A stretch of DNA of 64,000 bases from Fomes fomentarius (taxonomy: Eukaryota; Basidiomycota; Agaricomycetes; Polyporales; Polyporaceae). Where the stretch lies: positions 310,001 to 374,000 of the forward strand of contig JABYQN010000014.1 of assembly GCA_022606135.1 (NCBI GenBank), written 5' to 3'. The notes under the pieces were generated by a model. It made no database searches and was not told where the DNA came from. It saw only the letters and a program-made list of their open reading frames with translations. Within the stretch, counting starts at the first letter, position 1, and each line of letters begins with the position of its first letter. A program made the position numbers and the translations under genes. This document shows positions 34,356 through 45,476 of this stretch, in pieces.

Positions 34356-36799
34356 ATGGTCTATCCGTCTCTTGCTACTCTCGGAGTTGTCGGCGTGGCC
34401 TTGGGCTCTATCGCCCTCGCAAGCCAGCAACCAACATCCAAACCACCCAACGTGCTCTTCTTGTTCACGGACGATCAAGATCTGTTGCTCGGGTCTCTCA
34501 AGTATGTTGACGCAATAACGAACCGCGTCCAGAGTCATGGTGCGTACTTGCTTCCGACTGCATTGGCCATATATGATACCTGATGACGTCGTATGGGTCC
34601 GTCAGGCTTCACATTCGACAACCACCATGCGACGGTGTCGCTATGTTGTCCCTCGCGCGTTGCTCTTCTGCGTGGGCAACATGCGCATAACACCAACATC
34701 ACATACGTCTCTGCGCCCGGGTACGTCATATTCAGATGCGCTGGGATGGGCGAGCTGGGACTGACTCTCCGATTGCAGGGGTGGGTATGAGAAGTGGGTC
34801 GCCAGCGGTCAGGACCAGGACTACCTTCCGCACTGGATCAAACGAGCAGGCTATCGTGCCGAGCGTTGGTATACACACTGACGTAAAGAGAGAAAAAAAT
34901 GCTTACAAAGTTCCCTCAGACATCGGCAAGTTGATGAATGGATATGGGACGAACAACTGGGCGAACTCCCCCAAGGGCTGGGATCACTTCGACGGCCTGG
35001 TACGTGACGTGCCTTACAGCATGGACAAGACTAGAACTCATGCTCGCATCCACGCTAGCTCGATCCTTATACCTATATCTACAACTCGCCTGTTTTCTCG
35101 ACGAATGGTGCGATGTGCTTGCAGACTGTCGGAATTCGCCTGACGCTGACTCTCGGTAGGTGAAACACCGGTCTACTATACCGAACAGCACCAGACGGAT
35201 GTCATTCATGCCAAGGCGTGCGTATCATGGTCATTCAACGCCCATATCGTGACGCGCTCCTGATGAACCGGTTGCCCCTAGTGTAACGCGGCTGAAGGCA
35301 TTGCTCGCTGGTGACCAGCCGTGGTTCCTCACCGTCGCCCCTGTCGCACCCCACCAGCAATTCAACAGCGTGATTATGCTTTACTACGGCCATATATTGT
35401 GATCGTTCTCTCATGCCGCATTTCGTTTGCAGACTGGGAAGTGGCCTCCGGTTCCCTTAGCGCGGCACGCCAACCTCTACCCCGGTCTCAAAGCTCCTCG
35501 CACGCCCAACTTCAACCCGAAGCACCATCACAAACCTTCGTGGGTTGGCGAGCTGCCCTACATGGACTCGGCGTCCATCGCGTTCAGCGACGAGACCTAC
35601 CGTCGCCGCGCGCAGGCTCTCGCCGGGGTGAACGAGATCTTCCACGATTTGCTGGACATCCTCGAGCAATCTGGCGAACTGGATAACACCTACGTCATCT
35701 TCAGCGCCGACCACGGATACCATGTCGGGCAGCACCGTATTCCGGCAGGTAAGACTCTGCCGTACCGCGAGGATACGCAAGTGCCTTTCATCATTCGCGG
35801 ACCGGGTGTCCCGCACGGTGAGCAAGCTGCAATGCTTCTGACTGCATGACATCCTGACTCCTTGCTGCCCTCACGCAGGACATTCGCGTCTCCCTTCGCA
35901 CCATGTTGACCTCGCGCCGACGCTCCTCAAGCTCATCGGACTTCCTCAAGGCCAGTGGCCCACCTTTCTCGACGGGCGCGACCTGAGTGCGTACTGGTCT
36001 GGAGACGAACACCATGTTCGCGCCAAGCTTCAGCCTGCGCCAGAGACGATCCAGATTGAGTACTGGGGCAATAGTATTATTGAGACCGCAGGGCTCAATC
36101 TGACTACTTATGACTCGCGGAATACCTACAAGACTGTGCGCATCGTGGGCGACAACTACGGCTACCTCTACTCACATTGGTGCACGAACGAGACCGAGGC
36201 GTATGACACCGTGGTTCGTCTCCATCTGCACAGAAGCATATATTTAAGGTTACTGACTTCGGTACATGGGCTAGGCGGACCCATACGAGCTCACTCCTCT
36301 CGACCTGTCCTCAAAGAAGCACATTGCCCTAAGCACGCGCCTGAACGGCCTGCTGCTCGCGTCCAAGTCGTGCGAGCAGAACTCATGCCGCTCGCCCTGG
36401 TCGATCCTCCACCCAGACGGCTCCGTCTCGAACCTCCGCGACGCGCTGAAAAGCAAACACGATGCGTTCTACGCGTCCCTCCCGCGGGTCGCGTTCAAGG
36501 AGTGTCTCGACTACCAGCTGCGGTCGAACGAGGAGCCGTTCTATCCGCCGTTCACCGATGGCGTCGGTCCGACGCTGGGGGAACTCTTCCGGAAACAGAC
36601 AGACGCGTTTGGCCTGGCGGCGAGGGCGAAGAGCGAGAGCACCGGCGCGAATGCCAATGCCGTGCTCATTCCTGAGGCGGGGCGATTTGGGGAAACGTAC
36701 GCTGGCCCGGAGGCGATTGTAGCGTCTGCAAGGGAGCTGACGGACGAAGAGCTTGGGTTGCGGACGATGCAGGTGCGGGACTTCTATGGGGAATTGTGA
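34356..36799 (+). CDS. Secreted sulfatase (arylsulfatase family)
   Basis: Start at 34356 gives a signal peptide (MVYPSLATLGVVGVALGSIA). The mature part begins PPNVLFLFTDDQD, the Asp-Asp metal-binding strand. A following exon has CCPSRVALLRGQHAHNTN, containing C-x-P-S-R, the site where Cys is turned into formylglycine. Later exons give HIGKLMNGYGTNNW, a stretch ending VAPVAPHQQF, FSADHGYHVGQH (His/Asp metal ligands), SRLPSHHVDLAPTLLKLIGL and a C-terminal extension ending RDFYGEL. Introns are short and canonical, about nine in total. All catalytic motifs expected for type I sulfatases are present, so it should be active. Substrate cannot be told from sequence; sulfate scavenging from aryl or carbohydrate sulfates outside the cell is typical. 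Confidence 0.
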
Positions 36800-37288
36800 G
36801 AGGTAGTGTGCGTCGCGTAAGATCGAGCTTGTGTCTTGAAGATTAGTCTGAGTCTTTGACGAATTTCCGGTGCTTTCCAGTTTAGTCGATGTAGGAGGTA
36901 CCGCGCGGGCGAGTGCCATACTTAGCAGCATCGCGTATTCGACACGTGGGTTACGGCTCTCCCCGTCCCGCCCTTCCCGACGGCCCGATGCATGATGCCA
37001 GGTACCCGCACGGTCGTATGACATCCATATTCCAGATGACATCCTTCTCTCGCTGCTCGCATCTTTGTCTTATATGTAAGTAAGTACACTCGGAGCGTGC
37101 AGCTCGTACGCCCCGGGCATCAGGCGCACATTTCCTCCCTTGTTCTCGTGATGTAGTCCTATGACATCCCGCCAGGCCGACGTTAGAATGCGCGAAGGTC
37201 ATAAAAAGCAAGCATACGACGACCAGATGCCCTGGTTCGTCCCCCGCGACCACGTCCACGACTACTCGAACCTCCGCTCCACGTGAAC

Positions 37289-38494
37289 ATGCAGTCCTTC
37301 GCCTTCCTCCACGTCTTCGCTCTGGCCGTCGCCCTGTTCGCGTTTGGCGCGTCTGCAGCCCCCGCGTCGACCAAGGGGCGCACGACGTCGTTCGTCATCA
37401 TCGGGGACAGCACGTCTAAATACGAGTGTGTATCATCTGCGTCTCATCTACGTCACACACACTTTGGGTTCTGACTACCTGGCAGTGGAGGCTGGGGCCC
37501 AGGCTTCTGCCAGTCGACGCGGAACATCACGACCGTGACGTGCATCAACCTTGCGGTGAGCGGCGGGACGACGGGCGGGTTCTTTGAGAGCGGCCTGTTC
37601 AAGACGTCGCTGGCTGCGATTGGAGCTGAGGCCATTCAAGGACACCGGACGATCGTGACCGTCCAGTATGGGTGCGTGCTCTCGTCACGCTCAGATACGC
37701 ACTATCGTCGACTTGTGTGGGACTGACAAGTTGGGCAGTCATAATGACCAGAAGTTCGCGCCGCCGGAGAGCATGGGCAGAAACTTGACCACCATCGTCA
37801 AGGCGAGTCTCACCCACCATACAGCTGCGTACTGTACACGGGAGAAGCTCATGCCTCTGCTGTAGTCGATCAAAGCCGTCGGTGGGGAGCCAGTCCTGAT
37901 CACCAGTCTGACCCGTCGTAATTTCAAGTCGGACGGCACTATCGACGACGCACTTGCCGACTGGGCTGCAGGTACGGACTGTGGCACGCGTCTTCCTGAG
38001 TGCCGTTCGAGTGCTGATTTATTTTGTGGCTTGGTCTATTGCAGAGACCATCAAGGTCGCGAAGGCGCAGAGACTGCCTTACCTCGATCTCCATGCCAAG
38101 TCTATCGAGTATGTGGAGGCTATCGGACCCGCAGCCGCTCACCGCCTGAACTAGTGCGTGTCTCTGCTTCTCTGTTGGTGCGAACAGGAAGAGATCTGAC
38201 GATGCTCTCTTCTAGTCTACCCGCAGACAACACTCGTGAGCATCCTGAGACAAAGTGTCCGCTTCCGTCCATCCCTGACCATTGCCTGTACAGACCTGAA
38301 CCCGAACGGTGCGACAGTGTTTGGACGGTAAGCATTTCTTGAATAAATCATGATGCGTCCCTTTGCTGACATCTCCCATTTCTGTTAGGTTGGTAGCAGA
38401 TCTCCTGGTTGCTACCCTAGGGAACCACTCGCTGCCAATCATACCCAACGAGGAGCTGACGTACAACATCACCCATGGTATACCCTCCTACTAG
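37289..38494 (+). CDS. Secreted SGNH-hydrolase, CE12-like (rhamnogalacturonan acetylesterase type)
   Basis: The start at 37289 opens a signal peptide (MQSFAFLHVFALAVALFAFG). Block I is FVIIGDSTS with the nucleophile Ser. An intron then joins to DGGWGPGFC, and later blocks give NLAVSGGTTGG, VTVQYGHNDQ (Asn block) and, across an intron at about 38238-38297, DNTHLNPNGATVFG with the catalytic Asp and His. The His codon is split by that intron (C / AC), which confirms the splice. The Ser-Asp-His set is therefore complete. CE12 enzymes remove acetyl groups from pectic rhamnogalacturonan. About seven exons are needed. The stop is placed at 38494 (ITHGIPSY), but another intron near 38477 is possible, so the extreme C-terminus is less sure. 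It follows the sulfatase on the same strand. Confidence 0.
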
Positions 38495-38766
38495 GGTGCT
38501 GAGACAACACGTTCTGTTCATCGAGGTTCAACCTGATATTACTTGTAATAGTAATAGACGATTACATGGATACCTTGGCTGCCATTTTCCTTGAGAATTT
38601 TCCCGATGCCAACTCACGTATCATATATCAGTACCGAGCTCTGACTCCGGTCCTCGCGCTGTACTCTTCAATGGACGGGCCATGCTCCTCCCCGTCTTCT
38701 CAGCAGTAGCCTTGATCAAACTATTTCTCTTCTCCGTCCTACCGTTCTGGCCGTGCAGCGCAGAGT

Positions 38767-39352
38767 AAGATCGCTTTCCCCTCATATGGGTTATCAGGCT
38801 AAGAGGACGCACAGTGACGTCACAAATAGCTGAGTCCACTCGCAGCTGAATCTTCCGTACAGGTTGACCCACGTATATATAGCCCGGCAGCAAAAGGATT
38901 AGTCGCGCGATACCCCGCGTTAGGAGCGAACGGGGAATGGCGCTACATCAAGACGTGCCCGAAGACACGACACCCTGGACACACACATGCATACATACTA
39001 CATACCTACACTCCGGATACCACTAGTCCTTGCCATCCCCCTTATCCTATCCTGCGACTCTCCTCAGCGCTCCGGTGCCGAGTTACCAGATCGAAAATCT
39101 CCCTCACATCACTAGTCGAACTCCACGGAGGATCGCACGCCCATTCGTCGGAACGCGGGATCGCAGCGTGGCGGCTCACCACCGTAGCGTACTCCCGGGG
39201 GGCGAGGAGTCGTCCGGGAGGAGTGATTAGGTTCACGGGCCGTTTCGTGCACAATGGGGTGCTACATATACCTTCTAGTGTAGCGTCCAACATGGGCTTC
39301 GCCCTCGGATAATAAAACGGATTCCAAAAAAAAAAAAAAGATCGCTTTCCCC
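38767..39352 (+). mobile_element. Poly(A)-tailed retroposon with 15-bp target-site duplications
   Basis: The direct repeat aagatcgctttcccc occurs at 38767-38781 and 39338-39352. The ~556 bp between ends in a run of A (39326-39339, partly shared with the repeat), preceded 9-15 nt upstream by aataaa (39311-39316). This is the mark of LINE-type reverse transcription of a polyadenylated RNA. No long frame is present: a 26-residue piece (FTGRFVHNGVLHIPSSVASN) precedes a stop near the end. A TATA-like tatatatag is found near 38873. It could be a SINE, a truncated LINE 3' end, or a processed copy of a cellular transcript. I did not recognise tRNA-like A and B boxes. Confidence 0.
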
Positions 39353-40467
39353 AGTCTCTACTTGACATGTCCATGAATGCATGTTACATGATATATCAAT
39401 CTCAAGAGTAGCCTTGGCTGCATAGTTGTTGGCGCACGAAAGGCCCACTCGGGTTTTCGCACGCGGCTCTCCTCTGCGGTCCTCTGCGGTCCTGTGCTCT
39501 GCTTGCACACGTACGCCTCCAGCTTGCGCATATTCTGGGACGGATTATAGGGCCTCCTGCTCCTCATCAGACGAATATCAATGCTCGACGGGTGCCCTTG
39601 GTTCGTGTCTGCACACTCATTGTGGTAGTGCTGCTCGTCACCGTGCCCTCATCCTACCGTTGTAGCAGCCATCGTAGTCGGTCTTGACGTATTCTTTGTT
39701 TGACTTGGACTCCTGACCCTCAACTGCCTGACTCACGCGTTGTCGTCTCAGTACACTCTCTTGTCAGTTCTCATCCTACGCATAAATACCTTTAGAATGT
39801 CTCAAGCTTCGGATTCCATGACTACCTAGTACTATACCATACCCCCGCCCGGCGTGGAGACCATATTTTATCTACCATAACTATGAGACGATCGACGGTC
39901 GTGCGATAGATTACTACCTTGGTTGAAATTCAAGTTGAACGCCTATGATCCGACTATAGCCTAGTGCAAAATCTGGTGGTGCCTGGGCCCGGAGTGCTCA
40001 GTCTGCCACATATACATACAAAGTCAGGGAGAACACAAGGTGACAGTGAGGGGTACGTCTATAATCTCGGGACAATCCTTATACTCACTGGATCTAAAGA
40101 TTCATAGCGTTCCTTGTGACCCACTCGGAAGACAAAGCAGGGAACAAAGTAACCGGGTACTTTGTCTGCGAGTCCGCAGACTGGAGACGATTGCCGCTCG
40201 GGGAACTCCCTCTTCCCTGTATCGAGAACAAACAAGCTAGTAGGCGACCAGGGGGCTGTGCACTTCCCTAGACCTATATATTTAGCTGGGGCAGCCTCTC
40301 TGAGACACGCTACAGCTGATCGCATTTCAACACACCGCACAGTGGGTCTTCCTTTCAACTGACCCCCTTGTTGGTCCATACTCACGGCCGGCTCCACAAG
40401 TTGGCTCTGTCCACAGATCCCGCCCATCCCTCACTCTGCAGCCTGCTGTCGAGTCGTCAGGCCAGGG
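39353..40467. other. Noncoding region, with upstream part of F-box copy 2
   Basis: 39353-40030 shows no gene. From about 40040 the sequence matches, inverted, the upstream region of F-box copy 1 (gaacaaacaagctagtaggc versus its complement near 33385-33405), marking the outer end of the duplicated block. Confidence 0.
40275..40284 (+). promoter_or_regulatory. TATA-like element of F-box copy 2
   Basis: tatatattta lies about 190 bp upstream of the ATG at 40468, in the position matching the TATA-like element of copy 1. Confidence 0.
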
Positions 40468-42126
40468 ATGTATCACTCTCGGATGTCGAACCGTCGTTAC
40501 ACTGGGGCGATGCAAAATCTGAACCTTCCCATCCACCGCCTTCCTTCCGAACTGCTGATCGAAGTCTTCGAAATCGTCAAAGCCCTGACAGAGGATACCT
40601 CTCCGTATATCGGACGGTGGGCCGAGATCACACCGATGCTGTGGCCCCCTATGACTCACGTCTGCCACCTCTGGCGTGAAACAATCTGCGGCGCCCCGAG
40701 TCTCTGGCGAAGCATCCACATCATGAACAACATGCAGTGGGTCAGACTATGTCTTGACCGCTCAGACGGCGTACCTATCGAAGTCTACATTCACAATCCA
40801 TCCAAGCTTCCCTCGGCTCAGAGGTTGCTGTTGGAGAACGCTCATCGCATCACCGCGCTTTCCGTCATTCGAACTGAGTATAATGCCTTCCCGGTCGTCA
40901 TGAAACTTCTCCGGGCTTCTATGCCCATGCTCTCCGAGCTCAACATCAACGCAGAAGACTCCCCGATCGATATCTTCCCGTTCAACGACTCCAAAGGGCA
41001 CTTCGTTCTTCCCGCGCTCCATACCGTCCGTTTCTCGCACACGCAAGTCGTTTGGAAGTCTCCCTTGGTCCATAGGCTTAGTGCGATATACCTGCAACGC
41101 TGGGATCCTGAAGTGGAGGACTTGACCATGTCGCTTCGAGAGTTCTTGCATGCGCTCGATGCGTGTCAGGCACTCGAAGTGCTCGACATCGACTTCGCAC
41201 TCCCGTTCGATACCTATAGTTTTGACACCGGGGAACGAGACGTCTCCGGTCCTGTCATCTCCCTTCCGAACATGGAGTTCTTGACCATCTGGTGTGACTG
41301 TAAACCACAGGACTCCCCGGACCTCTACCACCTTCTTTCCCACCTCACTCTCCCTGTAGACGCGCAGGTCGAGATCTGCTCTGTCGTTCGGGCTGGGAAA
41401 TGCGGAGTCCTGGATAACATACCCCAGGATCCCGAACGTCTACCCATGATCCATGCCGCGACGTGCGCCGAAATCTGGGGAACCGTGTTCGAGTGCTATC
41501 GCGAGGCTCCCGACATAGACGAACGCCAAGGGGACTTCCATTTCACACTCCAGTTCGAGGAGGGCTTGTTCGACAATGAGTACACGCGAAACCATGCACT
41601 GGGCGATTTCTGCACACTTGCAGCCCGAGCACCCTTGCGCGAGTTCGTTATCGGAGCAGTGCATAGGACGGAAGAATCTTGGGAAACACTTTTCCGCACA
41701 TTCCCCGGAATGGCCTCGCTCACGATCTATGGCACCGGAGCTGGACTCATGCCCATGAGCCCTGAAACTGAACTGTGGGAGATGGATGAGCTCTTTGCCG
41801 TTCTCTCGAGGTTAGACACTTGCCCCACTCGCACGGAACCAGGCGTCCCGGCCCCCCATCTACGCGCCTTGCGTTTCGCTCGAGGTTCTTGGAGCGCCTC
41901 CCTCCTCCAAACCATCGCGCACTGTCTTCGATACCGAGCCGGGCATGGAGCTAGAGTCGCCGAGTTAGAGCTAGAGCTGTTCGATCGGAAACGAGACGCT
42001 GAAAGCGATGTGGTGCACGACCGACTCGTAGGCGACCTCATGGAAGTGGTGGACGGTTCTGTTGTTTACATAGATGAGGAGCGCCCAACGATTCGATATG
42101 TGGGGCTCGATGGTAACATTCTCTAG
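40468..42126 (+). CDS. F-box protein, copy 2
   Basis: A single-exon gene of 552 residues, paralogous from end to end to the gene at 31547-33196. The F-box reads HRLPSELLIEVFEIVKALTE ... THVCHLWRETICGAPSLWRS; the repeat region and the end (VVDGSVVYIDEERP) follow. It is in the opposite orientation to copy 1 and is followed, as copy 1 is, by a convergent copy of the membrane-protein tail. The frame is fully open, showing that selection has kept it or that the duplication is recent. Role by analogy: substrate adaptor of an SCF ubiquitin ligase. Confidence 0.
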   Translation: MYHSRMSNRRYTGAMQNLNLPIHRLPSELLIEVFEIVKALTEDTSPYIGRWAEITPMLWPPMTHVCHLWRETICGAPSLWRSIHIMNNMQWVRLCLDRSDGVPIEVYIHNPSKLPSAQRLLLENAHRITALSVIRTEYNAFPVVMKLLRASMPMLSELNINAEDSPIDIFPFNDSKGHFVLPALHTVRFSHTQVVWKSPLVHRLSAIYLQRWDPEVEDLTMSLREFLHALDACQALEVLDIDFALPFDTYSFDTGERDVSGPVISLPNMEFLTIWCDCKPQDSPDLYHLLSHLTLPVDAQVEICSVVRAGKCGVLDNIPQDPERLPMIHAATCAEIWGTVFECYREAPDIDERQGDFHFTLQFEEGLFDNEYTRNHALGDFCTLAARAPLREFVIGAVHRTEESWETLFRTFPGMASLTIYGTGAGLMPMSPETELWEMDELFAVLSRLDTCPTRTEPGVPAPHLRALRFARGSWSASLLQTIAHCLRYRAGHGARVAELELELFDRKRDAESDVVHDRLVGDLMEVVDGSVVYIDEERPTIRYVGLDGNIL

Positions 42127-42226
42127 ACCTTCTGTCTCAATGTTATGGCAATCAATGGCATTATTCCACGCACTCGACGATTGGCCAACTTCCCATACAC
42201 CAACGCAGCATCACGATCGCTCGCGA

Positions 42227-42690
42227 CTACCCCCTAAACGGCGCCAGCCTCTGCTCAATGTCCATGCTCATTCCCTCTTCGTCCTCTCCAACGTTAGTTG
42301 CGGGCTCGCCCCAGAGTTGTTGAATCCACCTCGCCCGCCAGCTGTCTCTCGGTCCAGCTCCGTCACAAGATCTCGTGTACCTTGATCGAGGTACTGCTCC
42401 GCCAGTTCCCGCGCGCATTGCCAGACTCAGCCCCGATGCTTGTTGCTGTGCTGTTCTTGCTAAGGCCAGAGATGAACGAGTACGACGACTCGCTCGAGGA
42501 TCCACTGTCGCTGCGCTCCGCCTGCGGCTGGAGGACAATATGGAAATGGGTCTAGGTCTGGGCCTACTTCGTAGGCGCTTCTTGAGCTGTGTACGAGAGG
42601 GGCTGGCCATAGTACTAGTACTGTGTCTTGAACTTGTTATGCTTCTCGTTTTCCTTGGCCGCTGAGGCATGGTCGCTGGAATTACTCCTA
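42227..42690 (-). pseudogene. Truncated copy of the membrane-protein tail
   Basis: The leftward frame ends GMSMDIEQRLAPFRG, matching GMGMGIEQRLAAFRG at the end of the gene at 29316-31439. Nucleotide similarity continues to about 42690 (acagctcaagaagcgcct versus cggctcaagaagtcgccg; gcctcagcggccaagga versus gcctcagcggtcaagga). The copy lacks the signal peptide, Ser/Thr-rich part and membrane span, and its frame shifts several times relative to the source. It is a fragment carried by the inverted duplication. Confidence 0.
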
Positions 42691-44079
42691 CTGTGGAATG
42701 TCCCTATACACGCTTTCACCGCAATCCGTCGCGAAATGTCCTCTCCTCTTGGCTTTCGGCTGAAGAAGGTCGCCGTAGTTCTATAGCTTATCGCCGTAGC
42801 TGAAGGTGAGCCTGTGGAGAATGGCGTAATCGATTAGGTATTGATAATTGCATGCCCAGCCGTAGTACATCAGCGGCGGGTTGCGGTCGGGATCGTAGAA
42901 CCAGGAGGGAAGCTGTTCGCATGGCGCGGGATTTTTCTGAAACTGTGAGACTCGAGCGTAGGTTATTAGTTAAAAGAGACCTACTGTACGGTCGGCGGGA
43001 TTGCTGGATGAAGGATGCGTCGTGTGATCATTACGCAGGACGTCTCCGGGTGAATCGCGCTTGGTTACGGAGAGAGGTATGATAGCCTTAGAGTCACTTT
43101 GAGACAACCTTGAGGTAATTAGACGATGTGAGTAAGTGTTGTGGCAAAGGACTGGTGTAGAGGGACAAGTCACGACAACACGAGTTAGGGGTGAGGCGAG
43201 AGTCCGGGTCAAACAAATGCGTCAAGACCAGTTATGGCCTAGATTCAGCCAAAGCTCGGTAGAGGCAAAGCTCAGGAGTAGGACGACGATTCTTCAGTTT
43301 GTCTGTAGTTTGTATCATATATCTTGAATGTCAGTCTCATCCACGCCGCATATGATTTTGACACCCGGTCCGGCTTAGGCTACGGTATAGCTGTAATAGT
43401 CACGTAGTTGAAGCGTTCGACCACCAGTCTGCAAAAAATCGGGGATGAGTGAGTAAAGCCGATCTCAGGCCATTGAGGTGAGACTACAGAGTGCGCTAAG
43501 ATGCTCATCTATATATATATAATGATGCCCTCTTCATAGGTTGAAGTTGCAGAGTTGAACATTAGACTCAGACCGTGGCGGTTAGTACTATTCACCGTCT
43601 AACACCTACCGGACGTCGTATATTCTCCTCTATATTTTCGTACTTTGATAATTCTCATTGTACGCGCGGCTCCAGTAGATCGTGAGTTTCAATTGCAGCT
43701 GTCTCGGTAGCTCAGATGAGGTACACCGTTCCTGTCTGGCAATCAGTGTCAAACTCTCTGACCACCTCGTCTCGAAAGACGTCACCACAGGAAAAGCGAA
43801 GGACGTTTCCTCCCACATCCACTGCAATCAGTGGGGGCGAAGGAACAGAGTTCACACAGAGGCTCAGCGGATGTACTAGAAGTCTTCCGAGATGGTACAC
43901 AGTCCCTCACCTCAGTTGCGCTCGTCAGGAGTATGGCACGCGTCCAGGAATCAGGAAATCCATACACAAATACATCGTAACTTACAGGCCTGAGTGGGAA
44001 TCTACAGCGTTTCGCCACAACGGGGTCCGTCATCCGTCGCTGCCCGGACAAGACCCCCGCGCTCTATCCCCTCCCGCCA
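42691..44079. pseudogene. Relic region, right copy of the duplicated block end
   Basis: 43085-43265 and about 43650-43830 match parts of 27716-28600 (see the relic there). A leftward coding-like piece VPSPPLIAVDVGGNVLRFSC then CGDVFRDEVVREFDTDCQTG near 43850-43720 corresponds to CGDVFQDEVVRQVD of the left copy. Stops and frame changes are present in both. No intact gene is visible. Confidence 0.
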
Positions 44080-44760
44080 TCATGATGCCTTTTCTTTCCA
44101 CGCTTTGTACTCCCGCTGATTCTCCTCCACCGCCTCATACACCGCGTTCCAGTTCAGACACCTGCGAACAGGATGTGGCTCGACAGGATGAATGTTCGAC
44201 GGGTACTGGTACGGGTCGAGGTTCGTGTCCCCGCGGCACAGGATCATCTCCCGGATGTAATTCATGCAGTGCCGGGCCGGCTGCTCGTCGCGCTGGGCGC
44301 GCGGTTTCGTCAGTTGGTCGCGCATGACGTCGAGGCAGCGCAACTGGTGTAGCATGGAGACCATGAACGGCTCGCGCTTGGGGCCGAGGTAGATGAGCCC
44401 GTCGCCTGGCACGAGCGCACCCCAGGCTTGGGAGGCGTTGAAGTCGTAGCGGAGCCCGCTGTCAAAGGAGAATGCCACGGGCTTGCGTTCGACATCCCAG
44501 ACGCCGCCTGTAGATTCATTGGAAATTAGCCTAGTACGCGGAGTAAGAAATTCAAGACATTACTCACCGTTCACTTGGTTGCGCGTCGGCGTGTGGTAAA
44601 GCCATGTCAGGCTAATCACCTTGTATGTGAGGTTGAGGCCAAGGAGAAGTATGGCTATGGCCAAGAGGATTGACTCGAATCTCCGGGAGGAGGATGGCAT
44701 GGCGAGTCTGCCGGGAGGTGTGGAGATGATTTGGGAGAAAGGCACGTTCGCGAAGTCCAT
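44080..44760 (-). CDS. UstYa-like (DUF3328) membrane-anchored protein 1
   Basis: Two exons, 44760-44568 and 44507-44080, give 206 residues. The start MDFANVPFSQ is used; an in-frame ATG 20 codons later is possible. Residues ~30-55 (ILLAIAILLLGLNLTYKVIS) are a membrane anchor. The body has the two motifs of UstYa-type proteins: SMLHQLRCLDVMRDQL and ARHCMNYIREMILCRGDTN. In UstYa enzymes the first motif is usually HxxHC; here it is HQLRC, so one His is replaced by Arg, which may reduce metal binding. UstYa homologues carry out oxidative cyclisation or related steps in fungal peptide pathways. A second member lies at 47902-48565. Confidence 0.
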
Positions 44761-45476
44761 GGATCCGGAGTTAAGAACTCGTTGACTCAGAGGTCCGCCG
44801 GACGGCCTCAATCAAAGGAAGAAGAATCATGATACAGGTCAGGGAGTTGAATGCATCGGCGCTTTGACAGAACCTTCGCTCTCGGCGGGCCGCCAGTCAC
44901 CTAGCAGGTACGATAAATGTAGGGATCAGCAAGACGGACAACACCAGTAGGGGTTCAATAGAATTCGTTCCAGTGCTCCATGGGCACCATCGCTGGAAAG
45001 ATATGTCGTGAGCTCCACGCAAGTGCCAATGCAAGCTTATTGAGAAGTCAGGCCAACAATCGCCCTCTTCTGGTGGGTCGCAGACAAGCATGCGGCGCGC
45101 TCCGATTAGATGACGGTCGTAAGTAGATCATTTGATGAACAGCGCACTGTCTCTCGCGTCAGTCCGGGACGCTCAAGAAACTTAAAGAGGCTTTTCAGAT
45201 GCTGTTCAGATATCACACGCGTGTCACAACCTGCGAGAAGCTGTTTACTTGCAGATGAGAATACGTTTGAACTGACGAACCTAATCACACCGGTATGTAT
45301 CCGGGTTCGGAACAAGGAGTCATGCACATCGCCTCCTTGGGTGCAGAAAATAGTCCCTTGAAGGCGCAGCGAGTCAACTGCGCCAGCCCCGGACTACGTG
45401 TAGTCAAGTCTACCCTCTTTGTCTCTCGTTCCCCTTTGCTCCTTGTACACACGCAAGCACATTTCAGAAGTTCACG

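Noticed and set aside
38782..39325. Solo LTR
   Set aside because: The 3' poly(A) with AATAAA and long target duplication fit LINE-type retroposition; LTR ends TG...CA were not seen.
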